DNA from: an uncultured Flavobacteriales bacterium
Lineage (GTDB): Bacteria > Bacteroidota > Bacteroidia > Flavobacteriales > Schleiferiaceae
Direction of reading: 5' to 3'
Length of the DNA: 9,492 nt
Assembly (NCBI GenBank): GCA_903821715.1
Contig: CAIJMB010000107.1
Coordinates: forward strand, 1 to 9,492
Shown here: one piece after another, positions 1-6,921 of the stretch
How positions within the stretch are numbered: the stretch's first letter is position 1
How the letters are laid out: every line of letters starts with the position of its first letter
Made by a program: the position numbers and the translations under genes
The notes under the pieces: generated by a model
What the model was told of the DNA's origin: nothing
Seen by the model: the letters and a program-made list of their open reading frames with translations, nothing else
Databases searched by the model: none

Positions 1-40
1 GTGAGTGTGTTATGGTACTGGCTACTAATATAGCGCAATT

Positions 41-68
41 GCGAGGTTGGCAAGGTTAGCTCGTTGGC
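41..68 (+). repeat. Modular intergenic repeat, copy A1
   Basis: This copy is built from short modules: GCGAGGTTGG, then CAAGGTTAGC, then TCGTTGGC. The 13-mer GCAAGGTTAGCTC inside it recurs exactly in copy A2 (minus strand, 253-292) and in copy A3 (8008-8098). A perfect 10-base palindrome, CGCAATTGCG, sits just upstream at 34-43 and overlaps the first bases. Compared with A2, this copy lacks one 10-base module (CTGAGATTGG). I do not recognise the family. No coding function is apparent. Confidence 0.75.
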
Positions 69-70
69 TT

Positions 71-98
71 TTTGGTTTCTAGTAACTGGTAACTGGTT
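71..98 (+). repeat. Degenerate 7-base tandem repeat, four units
   Basis: Four consecutive heptads in perfect phase fit the loose consensus N-Y-T-R-G-T-W; two of them are ACTGGTA and ACTGGTT. The same heptad family, on the opposite strand, fills 8129-8172. A further unphased piece (TACTGGC) lies at 16-22. Short heptanucleotide tandem repeats are known in heterocystous cyanobacteria (STRR sequences); a relationship is not implied. I see no gene here. Confidence 0.65.
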
Positions 99-172
99 GC
101 CGCGGAACGGCGAGCCAGGAGCAAGAAGCCACTCGAACCCCTTATCAGGTTATAACCGGATTTTACTTTTTC

Positions 173-247
173 TCTCGCGTGCCAGAAGCACGTAGCGAGA
201 AACGGTCCGAAGGGCCCTAGCCCCGAAGGGGCCCTAGCGCGAAGCGC
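173..247. other. Series of four small hairpins 3' of envC
   Basis: Hairpin 1 (173-200) has outer stem TCTCGC/GCGAGA, inner stem GTGC/GCAC and loop CAGAA. Then come three triloop hairpins: GGTCC-GAA-GGGCC at 204-216 (one G-U pair), GCCCC-GAA-GGGGC at 220-232, and GCGC-GAA-GCGC at 237-247. They are separated by CTA and CCTA. Read on the minus strand, as the 3' end of the envC transcript, hairpin 3 can form the very stable C(UUCG)G tetraloop. None is followed by a clear U-tract in that direction, so this is not a textbook intrinsic terminator. It may serve as a transcript 3' end, processing barrier or RNA-stability element; this is inference. Confidence 0.6.
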
Positions 248-252
248 AAAAA

Positions 253-292
253 GCTAACGAGCTAACCTTGCCAATCTCAGCCAACCTCGCTA
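253..292 (-). repeat. Modular intergenic repeat, copy A2, starting at the envC stop
   Basis: On the minus strand the copy begins with the TAG stop of envC (292-290) and continues with modules CGAGGTTGG, CTGAGATTGG, CAAGGTTAGC and TCGTTAGC. It shares GCAAGGTTAGCTC with A1 and A3, and the 12-mer GCTGAGATTGGC with A3. The fact that a coding stop lies inside the conserved part of the repeat is the unusual point; see the matching case at 8008. Confidence 0.75.
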
Positions 293-1525
293 ATTCAGCC
301 AAGGCCGCGGATCCTGGTTCTGCGTGTTCATCCACAGCTCGAAGTGGAGCGTGGCAGCACCTGTTTCGGGATCTTCCATTACGCGGCCTAGGGCCTCCTT
401 GGTGTCGACCTTGGAGCCCTTCGCGACAAACACCTCGGCCAGGTTGGAGTACACGGTGAAGTAGTTACCGTGGCGAATCAAGATGACCTTGCCGGCACCG
501 GGAACGCTGACAACTGACGCCACTTCGCCTTGGAACACTGCGCGGGCGGTCGACTTGGCAGGAGTACCAATGTCGACTCCCGGATTTTTAATCGTAACCC
601 CGGAGGCCCCTGGAACCTCATTGTCGCCGAAGGCCTGAGTGATTACACCGCGCTCCACGGGCCACGGAAGCTTTCCGCGGTTCGCCGCAAAATCCTTGGC
701 GAGGGCAGCCGCTTCAGGAGTCAGCGAGTAGCCGCCCCCCACGTCCTTGGCGCCCGTTTTACCGGCAGACGCATCGCGCTGCTTGCGAAGTTCTTCTTTG
801 ATGATGGCCGCAATTTGCTTCTCGAGCTTGGCGAGTTCCTGCTTCTTTTTCTTGATTCCGGTCGCGATCTGGCCCTCCTTCTTTTTGAGGGCATTGAGCG
901 CCTTGGCCTGCTGAGCGCGCTCTTCGGCGAGCAGTTGCTTTTGGCGGAGCTCCTGACCAAGCAACTCTTTTTGCCGGGTGCGTTCGACCTCGACGGCGGC
1001 CACTCGCTGGGCCTGCGCTTCTTGGTACACCCGAATTTCCTCGACCTTCTCTTTGCGGAACTCGGTGTACTGCCGCAGGTAGTTCATCCGCTTAATGGCC
1101 ATAGAAAGGTTCTCGGCCCCGAGAATGAAGCGCAGCGCCTGTTCAGTCGAGCCGCGCTGCTGTGCCTGGCGGAGCATCTCGGCGTACTCCTGCATCATTT
1201 GGTCAATTTCGCGGTCCTTTGCGGCAATATCACCTTGAAGTCGCGCGATTTCGGACTCACTTTGGCGCACCTGGGCCTGAACGTTGCGAATTAGGGCCTC
1301 GCGGGCCTTGAGCTTTTTCTCTAGGGCGCGCAACTCACCGAGAGTGAGGTCGCGGTCCTTGCGGGTCTTCGATAGCAGCTCGTTCGCTGCACTGATTTCT
1401 TTCTGGAGTCGAGATTTTTCGGCCTCGAGCTGGGACTTCGTATCGCCGGTTTGGGCGGCCATTCCCCACGGAAGCACCAGCGCACACGCCAGTACCCACA
1501 CCCAACTAGAACGACGCCCGACCAT
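290..1525 (-). CDS. envC: EnvC-like murein hydrolase activator with degenerate LytM/M23 domain
   Basis: Periplasmic protein of 411 aa. Residues 1 to about 24 form a signal peptide (basic start, hydrophobic core, cut near GMA-AQ). Residues about 30-265 are a long charged coiled coil rich in K, E, Q and R. The LytM/M23 fold occupies about 295-411. The usual first zinc-site motif (HxGxD) reads NPGVD at 314-318, so the His is lost, and the final HxH reads TLH at 392-394. The domain is therefore probably not a peptidase, as in EnvC/NlpD-type proteins, which activate amidases during daughter-cell separation. The RHGNYFTVYSNL stretch is typical of the Bacteroidota homologues. I chose the ATG at 1525; a TTG at 1543 would add six residues before the signal peptide. 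The 5' end overlaps the DUF4292 gene by 20 bp. It is the last gene of the operon, and its stop codon is part of repeat A2. The direct amidase partner is not in this window. Confidence 0.88.
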   Translation of the reverse strand: MVGRRSSWVWVLACALVLPWGMAAQTGDTKSQLEAEKSRLQKEISAANELLSKTRKDRDLTLGELRALEKKLKAREALIRNVQAQVRQSESEIARLQGDIAAKDREIDQMMQEYAEMLRQAQQRGSTEQALRFILGAENLSMAIKRMNYLRQYTEFRKEKVEEIRVYQEAQAQRVAAVEVERTRQKELLGQELRQKQLLAEERAQQAKALNALKKKEGQIATGIKKKKQELAKLEKQIAAIIKEELRKQRDASAGKTGAKDVGGGYSLTPEAAALAKDFAANRGKLPWPVERGVITQAFGDNEVPGASGVTIKNPGVDIGTPAKSTARAVFQGEVASVVSVPGAGKVILIRHGNYFTVYSNLAEVFVAKGSKVDTKEALGRVMEDPETGAATLHFELWMNTQNQDPRPWLN

Positions 1526-2270
1526 AGCCCGAAGGTAGTTCAAACGGAAACGTTACGTCGGCACTTTGTGTGCGTTCCGACACCCGGAATTCCGCGCGTG
1601 CCGCCTGACTCGGAATCACCGCAACCCATCCGCCATCACCCGTGTACGTGACTGTAACCGATTGGCCCTTACTGGTCAGACGCTGCCAGAGTACCGGTCC
1701 GGGATTTGTGGCCGACGTGGCGACTTCGACGCGCACCGAATAGGTTCCGCGCTGCTCAACCACCGACATCACCACCGCGCTGTCGGCCACCGACCACTGG
1801 GCGCCTGTCATGGTCGTCGGAACCGCCAAGGGCAACCCCAGCGCCAACCGGCGCGCATCTTCGGTCCGAAGGTCGATTCCCATGGACCGCAGGCGGTCCA
1901 GGGGCTCGTTGATGAACTGTCGGTAGATTTTCACGTAGCCCTGTACCGAGTCCTGATAGACCCGGGCGCGGCCGATTTTGAGGCCGATGATGGGGTCGGC
2001 CACGTCCATCCAAATGAGGGGCTCAGGGGCACTCTGTACCCGCAAGTCGAGCTTTGCAGAATAGGTTTTGCCGCCAAACTCGACTTTAATGGTTCCGACC
2101 GAGCGGGTGCTGGGGGCGGGAGCCTTGGCCCGTCGTTCGAGGGCAGTGCGGTGCGTTTCGTACATGGGGCGTTCAGAGACTTTAGGGGCGGTTTCGATCG
2201 GAACCTGAGAAACCCAAGTGCGGCATCCCGCAATACTTACTACGGCCAAAAGCCAAAAAACGTACTTCAC
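1506..2270 (-). CDS. DUF4292 family lipoprotein
   Basis: Predicted lipoprotein of 254 aa. The N-terminus is a short signal peptide with lipobox SIAGC, giving Cys16 as the acylated residue; residues 17-19 are R-T-W with no Asp at +2. The body (about 55-250) is beta-rich, with the pattern of DUF4292 proteins: IKVEFGGKTYSAKLDLRV near residue 61, then a segment like WMDVADPIIGLKIGRARVY. DUF4292 is a Bacteroidota family that I recall as LolA/LolB-like in fold; function is not established. The start is GTG, overlapping the upstream stop in the sequence GTGA (4 bp), so translational coupling is likely. It sits between the TPR and EnvC-like genes, an order I recall as common in Bacteroidota. A role at the outer membrane is inferred from the lipobox and neighbours only. 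Confidence 0.85.
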   Translation of the reverse strand: MKYVFWLLAVVSIAGCRTWVSQVPIETAPKVSERPMYETHRTALERRAKAPAPSTRSVGTIKVEFGGKTYSAKLDLRVQSAPEPLIWMDVADPIIGLKIGRARVYQDSVQGYVKIYRQFINEPLDRLRSMGIDLRTEDARRLALGLPLAVPTTMTGAQWSVADSAVVMSVVEQRGTYSVRVEVATSATNPGPVLWQRLTSKGQSVTVTYTGDGGWVAVIPSQAARAEFRVSERTQSADVTFPFELPSGYGRASF

Positions 2271-3874
2271 AGGGTCGGAAGTTGGTGGAGCTTGCGGGCC
2301 AAGTCTGAAGAGGAATTGCCCAAAAACTGTGCGTGCTCGTACAGGCGTCGGGCCTCAGTGTGTGCGCCAAGTGCTGCGTGAATGTCTCCGGCGCGCTCGA
2401 CGATGGTGGCTGACTCGAGTCCGCCCGAGTCCAGGGCGCGCTGAATCGCCTCTTTGGCTTTTGGAAGCTTGCGCTGGGCCTCATAGACTGCCGCGAGCGT
2501 GTCCCAAAAACTCGCTTCGCGGTCGGCGAGCGTGACAGCCTGAAGCGCTAGGGCTTCGGCCCGACGAAGGTCGGTCTTGCGCAGCGCCAAAAAGTAGGCG
2601 TAGTTGTTCAGCGTGGTTGGATTCTTTGGGTTGAGGGCCAGCGCTCGATCAAAGTGGGCTCGAAACGCATCTTTCTTGCCCAAGCGGTAGGCAACCTCAC
2701 CCAGGTAGAGCTCATACTGCTCAGAGACTTCGGGATCGCCTGCTGCTCGCGCGAGTCCCTCTGAAAGGGTGGCATACGCGGTGGAATGGTCGCCCCCTCG
2801 ACTCTGCGCCACTCCCACAAAAAGCCGTGCAAAGGGATGCTGGGGCTGGGCCGCCTCGGCGGCTTGGGCGTCGCGCAAGAGGTCTTCGGTGCGGTTGGCG
2901 TCGAGGTCCAGCTGCAGGAGCTGCTGGTAGACGGGCCACTCGGTTCCGCCCGGAAGGGTAAGGCAAGTGCGCCACGATGCCTCAGCCGTTGCCACATCGC
3001 CCAACCAGCGGGCAATGTCGCCGCGCAGCGCCCAAAAGGCCGGATTGGCCGAGTCCTGGGCCAAAAGCCCCTCGGTCCAGCGCACCGCGAGACTGGCCAC
3101 TGCGGCGTTGGAGGGGTCCTCTTCGAGAAAGCTGGTCGCATAGGCCACTTTAGCGCGCTCGGCGATTCCAGGATCCGACCAAATGCCTTGGGCGGTGGCA
3201 AGCGCCTCGTCCCAACGGCCGGCCCCCGCGGCCCAGCGCAGAAACTGCCAACGGGCATCGACCACGTCCGAAAAATTGCTCAAAATGTGGCGGTAGGCCA
3301 TGTAGGCTTCTTCTTCGCCGCCAAGTTCCGCCAGCGTTTGGGCATAGAGAAGTGCCGCTTGCGCGTCAGAAGGATTTGCAGCCACCCATTCGGCCACAGT
3401 CCGCAAAGCAGAGTCTCCCTCGTACAGACGCATGTAGACGTTGCGGCGGGACGACACGGCATTCATGCTCGGGCCCTCGGCCTGCACGGCGAAGTCAATG
3501 AATTCAAGGGCTGCCACGTAGTCTTCGCGGCCAAACGACCACTCTGCGGCGGTCCAGAATCCGCGTGCGTCAGGGTGACCCAGGCCGTGAAGGCGGTGCT
3601 GGCACTGTGCAAACGACTCGTAGTCTTGCTGGTAGTAGGTGACCAGCGCGAGCAACTCCCATGTCGGAATGTTGGTCGGATGCTGCTGCGCACTGAACAC
3701 CAGTTCGCGGCGGGCCCGGTCGAGAAGCTTCGCACGCTTCGCTGGCGGGGCCTGCTGGGATTCGACCAAGAGTGATTCTGCCTTGGACTCAGGTTGGTAC
3801 GTTGGGGCCTGCGCCCACGCACTCCCTGCGGCCCACACGGCCGCGAACGTCAAGAGGAGTGCGCGCAAGATCAT
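2267..3874 (-). CDS. Secreted tetratricopeptide-repeat protein
   Basis: A protein of 535 aa with a signal peptide at 1-21 (cut after AWA) and no later membrane segment, so it is probably periplasmic. Most of the rest is helical and Ala/Leu-rich with TPR-like spacing. The clearest repeats are in the C-terminal third: a unit ending FDRALALNPKNPTTLNNYA near 408-426, followed by units around 430-475 and 485-520. N-terminal repeats are more diverged. TPR proteins act as binding scaffolds; the partner here cannot be read from sequence. The ATG overlaps the nucleotidyltransferase stop in ATGA, and the TGA stop overlaps the next GTG, so the gene is locked into the envelope operon. Co-location with the lipoprotein and EnvC-like gene suggests an envelope assembly role (inference). 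Confidence 0.85.
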   Translation of the reverse strand: MILRALLLTFAAVWAAGSAWAQAPTYQPESKAESLLVESQQAPPAKRAKLLDRARRELVFSAQQHPTNIPTWELLALVTYYQQDYESFAQCQHRLHGLGHPDARGFWTAAEWSFGREDYVAALEFIDFAVQAEGPSMNAVSSRRNVYMRLYEGDSALRTVAEWVAANPSDAQAALLYAQTLAELGGEEEAYMAYRHILSNFSDVVDARWQFLRWAAGAGRWDEALATAQGIWSDPGIAERAKVAYATSFLEEDPSNAAVASLAVRWTEGLLAQDSANPAFWALRGDIARWLGDVATAEASWRTCLTLPGGTEWPVYQQLLQLDLDANRTEDLLRDAQAAEAAQPQHPFARLFVGVAQSRGGDHSTAYATLSEGLARAAGDPEVSEQYELYLGEVAYRLGKKDAFRAHFDRALALNPKNPTTLNNYAYFLALRKTDLRRAEALALQAVTLADREASFWDTLAAVYEAQRKLPKAKEAIQRALDSGGLESATIVERAGDIHAALGAHTEARRLYEHAQFLGNSSSDLARKLHQLPTL

Positions 3875-4881
3875 TCGCCTTCGAGTCGGGAATAGTCGCC
3901 CAAGCTAAGCGACACAAACTGCCCGTCGAGCACGGCGTGGCGGCCAATCATCGAGTTGCGCAGCGTGATGCGCGTGAGATGGCTGTCTTCGCCAACGATG
4001 CAGTCGGTCAGGGTAGAATCGGTCACGGTGCTGCGGGCCCCGATGCTGACGTGGGGTCCGACCGTGCTATTTACAATTTTTGCGCCAGGTCCGATGAAGC
4101 AGGGAGGGATCACCGTGGCGTTCACCAGCTCTGCCTCGGGCGAAACCAACTGTTCTTCGTGCTGCACAAACTCCAAAATGCGGCCGTTGGTTTCGACGGT
4201 CACGTCTTTGTTGCCGCAGTCCATCCAGGCGTCGACGGTTCCGGGCACAAAGCGCAGGCCGTCGTTTTTCATGTTCTCGAGGGCGTGCGTGAGCTGGTAC
4301 TCACCCCCGGCCTTGATGTCGTGGTCAATCAAGTGCTGAAGCTCGCGGCGCAGGCGGGCTCCGTCCTTAAAGTAGTAAATGCCGATAATGGCGATGTCGC
4401 TGACGAACTCCTGGGGCTTCTCGACAAATTCAACGATGCGGCCGTCTTCGCCCAGCTGAACGACACCAAAGGCGCGCGGATCCTCGACGCGGTTGACCCA
4501 AATGACGCCGTCGGCGCTGGCGTCGAGCTTGAAGTCGGCCCGAAAGAGCGTGTCGGCAAAGGCCACCACCACCGGGCCCTCGAGGTGCTCGGCGGCACAT
4601 AGCACCGCGTGGGCGGTGCCCAGAGGCTTGTCTTGGTAGTGAATGCTTCCGGTGGCACCCTGGCCTGCGGCTACGTCGAGCAGCATGCGCTCCACTTCGT
4701 CGCCAAACTCGCCGACGACGTAGGCGATTTGCTTGAGGTCGTCTCCGACGATTCCCGAAATGTCTTCGACGAGGCGCTGGACGATGGGCTTGCCGGCCAC
4801 GGGAAGCAGCGGCTTGGCCGTCGTGAGGGTGTGCGGACGCAGGCGCGATCCGCGGCCTGCCATGGGAATAATGATGTTCAT
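3871..4881 (-). CDS. Sugar-phosphate nucleotidyltransferase with left-handed beta-helix tail
   Basis: Cytoplasmic enzyme of 336 aa that joins an NTP to a sugar 1-phosphate, giving an NDP-sugar for glycan synthesis. The Rossmann-like domain (1 to about 235) opens with the family signature at 8-27, including GRGSRLRP and the Lys of AKPLLP. A metal-binding Asp is probable at 110 (FADT), EKP follows at about residue 160, GEYQLT near 198, and WMDCGN carries the second metal Asp. Residues about 240-336 show hexapeptide-type repeats (IGPGAKIVNSTV, IGARSTVTDSTL), a left-handed beta-helix that in relatives mediates oligomerisation or acetyl transfer. It resembles long RmlA-type or glucose-1-phosphate thymidylyltransferase-like proteins; the exact base and sugar are not readable. 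It lies 42 bp after dut and overlaps the TPR gene by 4 bp. The NDP-sugar could feed the glycan exported by the operon's flippase (inference). Confidence 0.88.
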   Translation of the reverse strand: MNIIIPMAGRGSRLRPHTLTTAKPLLPVAGKPIVQRLVEDISGIVGDDLKQIAYVVGEFGDEVERMLLDVAAGQGATGSIHYQDKPLGTAHAVLCAAEHLEGPVVVAFADTLFRADFKLDASADGVIWVNRVEDPRAFGVVQLGEDGRIVEFVEKPQEFVSDIAIIGIYYFKDGARLRRELQHLIDHDIKAGGEYQLTHALENMKNDGLRFVPGTVDAWMDCGNKDVTVETNGRILEFVQHEEQLVSPEAELVNATVIPPCFIGPGAKIVNSTVGPHVSIGARSTVTDSTLTDCIVGEDSHLTRITLRNSMIGRHAVLDGQFVSLSLGDYSRLEGE

Positions 4882-4904
4882 CGTTCGGGTTGCGGAATGG
4901 ATTG

Positions 4905-4923
4905 GTCCCGCAAAAATAGGGAC
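4905..4923 (-). promoter_or_regulatory. Small dyad with -7-like box between dut and the nucleotidyltransferase
   Basis: In the 42-bp gap, GTCCC (4905-4909) and GGGAC (4919-4923) can pair around a 9-base loop. The loop contains, on the minus strand, TATTTTTG (4918-4911), which fits the Bacteroidota -7 consensus TAnnTTTG. No TTTG or TTG lies at the expected -33 distance, so an internal promoter is only weakly supported. A weak pause or processing hairpin is the alternative. Confidence 0.3.
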
Positions 4924-5355
4924 TTAGCCGCGCCCGCTGTGGCCGAATCCGCCCTCGCCGCGCTCGGTGGCGTCCAATTCATCCACAATTTGCCATTCGG
5001 CGCGTTCGTAGCGCGCAAAAACGAGCTGGGCGATGCGCTCGCCGGGGGTGATTTCAAACGCTTCGGAACCGTGATTTACCAAAATCACCCCGACCGGGCC
5101 ACGGTAGTCGGCATCGATGGTTCCGGGGCTGTTCAGCACGGTCACGCCGTGCTTGAGCGCCAGTCCAGACCGTGGACGCACCTGCGCCTCCCAGCCGTCG
5201 GGCAGGGCCATGCGAAGGCCCGTCGGAACCAAGCGTCGCTCGCCCGGCTGCAGCAGCACCGACTCGTTGAGGTGCGCCCTGAGGTCGAGCCCTGCCGAAT
5301 GCGGCGTAGCGTATTCAGGCAGCGGGTACGGGGATTCGTTAATGACGCGGATCAT
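4924..5355 (-). CDS. dut: dUTP diphosphatase (trimeric dUTPase)
   Basis: Hydrolyses dUTP to dUMP and pyrophosphate in the cytoplasm, keeping uracil out of DNA and supplying dUMP for dTMP synthesis. The protein is 143 aa, normal for the trimeric family, and has all five motifs in order: I AGLDLRA (21-27), II RSGLALKHG (62-70), III GTIDADYRG (78-86) with catalytic Asp81 and uracil-contacting Tyr84, IV GERIAQLVF (105-113), and V RGEGGFGHSG (132-141), the mobile Gly-rich arm. It begins 12 bp after the flippase stop and ends 42 bp before the nucleotidyltransferase. It has no obvious biochemical link to the envelope genes, so its place is probably for co-expression in growing cells; I recall this placement from other Bacteroidota. 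The ATG is at 5355. Confidence 0.96.
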   Translation of the reverse strand: MIRVINESPYPLPEYATPHSAGLDLRAHLNESVLLQPGERRLVPTGLRMALPDGWEAQVRPRSGLALKHGVTVLNSPGTIDADYRGPVGVILVNHGSEAFEITPGERIAQLVFARYERAEWQIVDELDATERGEGGFGHSGRG

Positions 5356-5367
5356 AGATTCGTGAGC

Positions 5368-6783
5368 TTAGGATGTTCGGCGCTTCAAAAGTGCGCGTTC
5401 GCTGCGGAGCACCACCGCCAGCATGAGCCCCACGGCGGCGGCGGCGGGCCAGCCGGGTTGGTGAAACGCGGTTCCGCCCAAGACCAGCGCGGCCATGGTG
5501 TACAGCCCCAAGCGGCCCCAGTCGTACGGAACCGGGTGAAATTTTTGGCCCAAAACCAGCGAGAGCGCCAGCATGCCCCCGTAGCTGAGCAGGGTGGCGT
5601 AGGCGGCCCCCATGATTCCGAGCTGGGGAATCCACGCGATGTTGCCCGCAGCAGTGAGCGCAAAGCCGAACAGCGTGATCCACAGACCCATCATCGTGCG
5701 GTCGCTGAGTTTGTACCACATGGACACCTGGGTCGACAGCGACAACAGGTAGTTGGCAAAGAGCAGCACGGGCAAGAGCAAAAGGTCGTTCCAGTACTTG
5801 TCAGCGATGAAGTGCTTGAGCCAGGGCAAGCCCGCCATTACCGCGACGACGCCCAAGGCCAGCAGGGCCGCAAAGAGCCGCGTGGCCATCGCAAGCTGGC
5901 TGAGGTCGCGCTGCGCGTTTTTAAAGAAGTAGGGCTCAGCAGCGAAGCGAAAGGCCTGGTTGAACAAGATCAAAAAGATGCTGAGCTTGTAGACGGCAGA
6001 ATAGGCTCCGACGCCCTCGATCGCCGTTTCGGCGGGCAGAAGCGCCTCGAGAAAGAAGCGGTCGGCCATCTCGTTGGCGACACCCGGCAAGCCCGCGAGC
6101 AGCAGCGGGAATCCGTAGAGCAAGAGGGTGCGCGCCGTGCTGCGGTCAAATCGAGCCGGCCGGATTTCGAGCCACTGGGGCGTCAAGAGCAGCATCATAA
6201 GGCCACTCGCCGCCATGTTCGCGATGAGAACCCAGCCCACCTGAAGCTGCGGCCATCCCTCGACCGCGGCGGGAAGCACCGCAAAAAAGGCGTAGTTCAG
6301 AATGAGGTTGAGGGCAATCTGTGCCGTTTTAATCGTGACGAAGCGCTTGGCGCGCTGCTGGGCGCGAAGGCGGGCAAACGGAACCGCCGCGAGCACGTCC
6401 ATCGCAATGATTAACCCCGTCCAAAGGACGTATTCGGGGTGGTCGGCGAGGTTGAAGAAGTCTGCTGCACCCGAGTAGGTCACGGCGAGCACGGCCACAA
6501 AGATTCCCGTGGTGGCGAGCAGCATGGTCATCGCCGTCGAATACACGCGGTCGGGATCCGCCCCGTCGCGCTGGCTTTGGCGAAAGAATGCAGTTTCCAT
6601 TCCATACGTGAGGAGCACCATGGCAAAGGCCACCGACACGTACAGCAAACTGTTGACTCCATATTCTGCCTTGGTCAGAACGACCGTAAGCAGCGGTGTG
6701 AGCAAAAAATTGAGTAAGCGCGCAAGAATGCTGCTCAAGCCGTACAAGGCCGCGTCCCCAAAGAGCTTTTTTACGCCCGACAT
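5368..6783 (-). CDS. Polysaccharide/oligosaccharide flippase (Wzx/MATE-like superfamily)
   Basis: Integral inner-membrane protein of 471 aa with about 12-14 hydrophobic helices across the whole length. The N-terminus (GDAALYGLSSILARLLNFLL) is characteristic of polysaccharide biosynthesis flippases, and METAFFR near residue 62 is typical of the Bacteroidota members. The family moves lipid-linked glycans (or lipid II in the MurJ branch) from the inner to the outer leaflet. The substrate is not readable from sequence; O-antigen-like or capsule glycan is more likely than lipid II given the NDP-sugar enzyme downstream. It is the first gene of the six-gene minus-strand unit, with a -7-like box five bases before its ATG. 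It ends with a short basic tail after the last helices. No frameshift or truncation is seen. Confidence 0.9.
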   Translation of the reverse strand: MSGVKKLFGDAALYGLSSILARLLNFLLTPLLTVVLTKAEYGVNSLLYVSVAFAMVLLTYGMETAFFRQSQRDGADPDRVYSTAMTMLLATTGIFVAVLAVTYSGAADFFNLADHPEYVLWTGLIIAMDVLAAVPFARLRAQQRAKRFVTIKTAQIALNLILNYAFFAVLPAAVEGWPQLQVGWVLIANMAASGLMMLLLTPQWLEIRPARFDRSTARTLLLYGFPLLLAGLPGVANEMADRFFLEALLPAETAIEGVGAYSAVYKLSIFLILFNQAFRFAAEPYFFKNAQRDLSQLAMATRLFAALLALGVVAVMAGLPWLKHFIADKYWNDLLLLPVLLFANYLLSLSTQVSMWYKLSDRTMMGLWITLFGFALTAAGNIAWIPQLGIMGAAYATLLSYGGMLALSLVLGQKFHPVPYDWGRLGLYTMAALVLGGTAFHQPGWPAAAAVGLMLAVVLRSERALLKRRTS

Positions 6784-6788
6784 GGGGC

Positions 6789-6796
6789 TAAAGGTA
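6789..6796 (-). promoter_or_regulatory. Candidate -7 box for the envelope operon
   Basis: On the minus strand TACCTTTA (one base off TAnnTTTG) is followed by five bases and then the ATG of the flippase. A transcript starting about 5-7 bases after the box would begin at or next to the ATG. The -33 box is poor: no TTTG lies 19-23 bases upstream. The support comes mainly from the same arrangement before 7006 and 8217. Confidence 0.5.
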
Positions 6797-6846
6797 GGCC
6801 GTCTGCTGCGCTCGGATTGGCGAAGAAAAAAAATTTGTTATTGTGG

Positions 6847-6879
6847 TTTGTACACTAAGTCGTTTTATTACTATGTTTG
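6847..6879 (+). promoter_or_regulatory. Candidate Bacteroidota promoter P1
   Basis: TTTG at 6847-6850, a 21-base spacer, then TATGTTTG at 6872-6879. This is an exact match to the known Bacteroidota primary-sigma pattern TTTG / TAnnTTTG with normal spacing, in an AT-rich stretch. Transcription would start near 6885 and meet an intrinsic terminator at 6922-6949. A tiny ORF (6896-6922, MGRIHQGL) lies between and ends where the terminator stem begins. P1 therefore probably drives either a short RNA or an attenuated leader of the dehydratase gene. Confidence 0.55.
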
Positions 6880-6921
6880 CAAAGAATTCCCTCATATGGG
6901 GCGGATTCATCAAGGGTTGTG

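Larger units (their letters stand above)
47..274. repeat. 28-bp inverted repeat enclosing 172 bp
   Basis: The arms are 47-74 and 247-274. The reverse complement of the right arm matches the left arm at 27 of 28 positions, the only difference being G66 against A. The interior (75-246) carries the heptads, a perfect palindrome GGTTATAACC at 148-157, and the hairpin series at 173-247. No target-site duplication and no ORF with transposase features are visible, so a MITE-like element is only one possibility. Two oppositely inserted copies of the A repeat explain it equally well. Confidence 0.75.

Noticed and set aside
1..59. 3' end of a coding region entering from the left
   Set aside because: Open frames reach stops at 31-33 and 57-59, but the sequence already contains heptad-like and A-repeat modules and shows no protein family signal.
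237..274. Intrinsic terminator for the envC operon using the T5 run on the minus strand (252-248)
   Set aside because: No strong stem immediately precedes that T run on the minus strand; the stable hairpins lie after it.
530..1294. 254-codon open frame antisense to the EnvC coiled coil, Leu-rich
   Set aside because: The Leu/Phe-rich composition is the complement of the Lys/Glu-rich coiled-coil codons; no separate evidence.
1526..1543. Six-residue upstream extension of the EnvC-like protein from a TTG
   Set aside because: The ATG at 1525 gives a standard signal peptide with two Arg near the start; TTG is a rare start and gives no gain.
2786..3775. 329-codon open frame antisense to the TPR gene
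   Set aside because: No recognisable domain; a mirror of codon bias in the TPR gene, which has a signal peptide and coupled neighbours.
4609..6414. 601-codon open frame on the plus strand opposite the nucleotidyltransferase, dut and flippase genes
   Set aside because: It lies antisense across three well-supported genes, its translation is Gln/Arg/Gly/His-rich without any domain, and long antisense frames are expected in GC-rich DNA.
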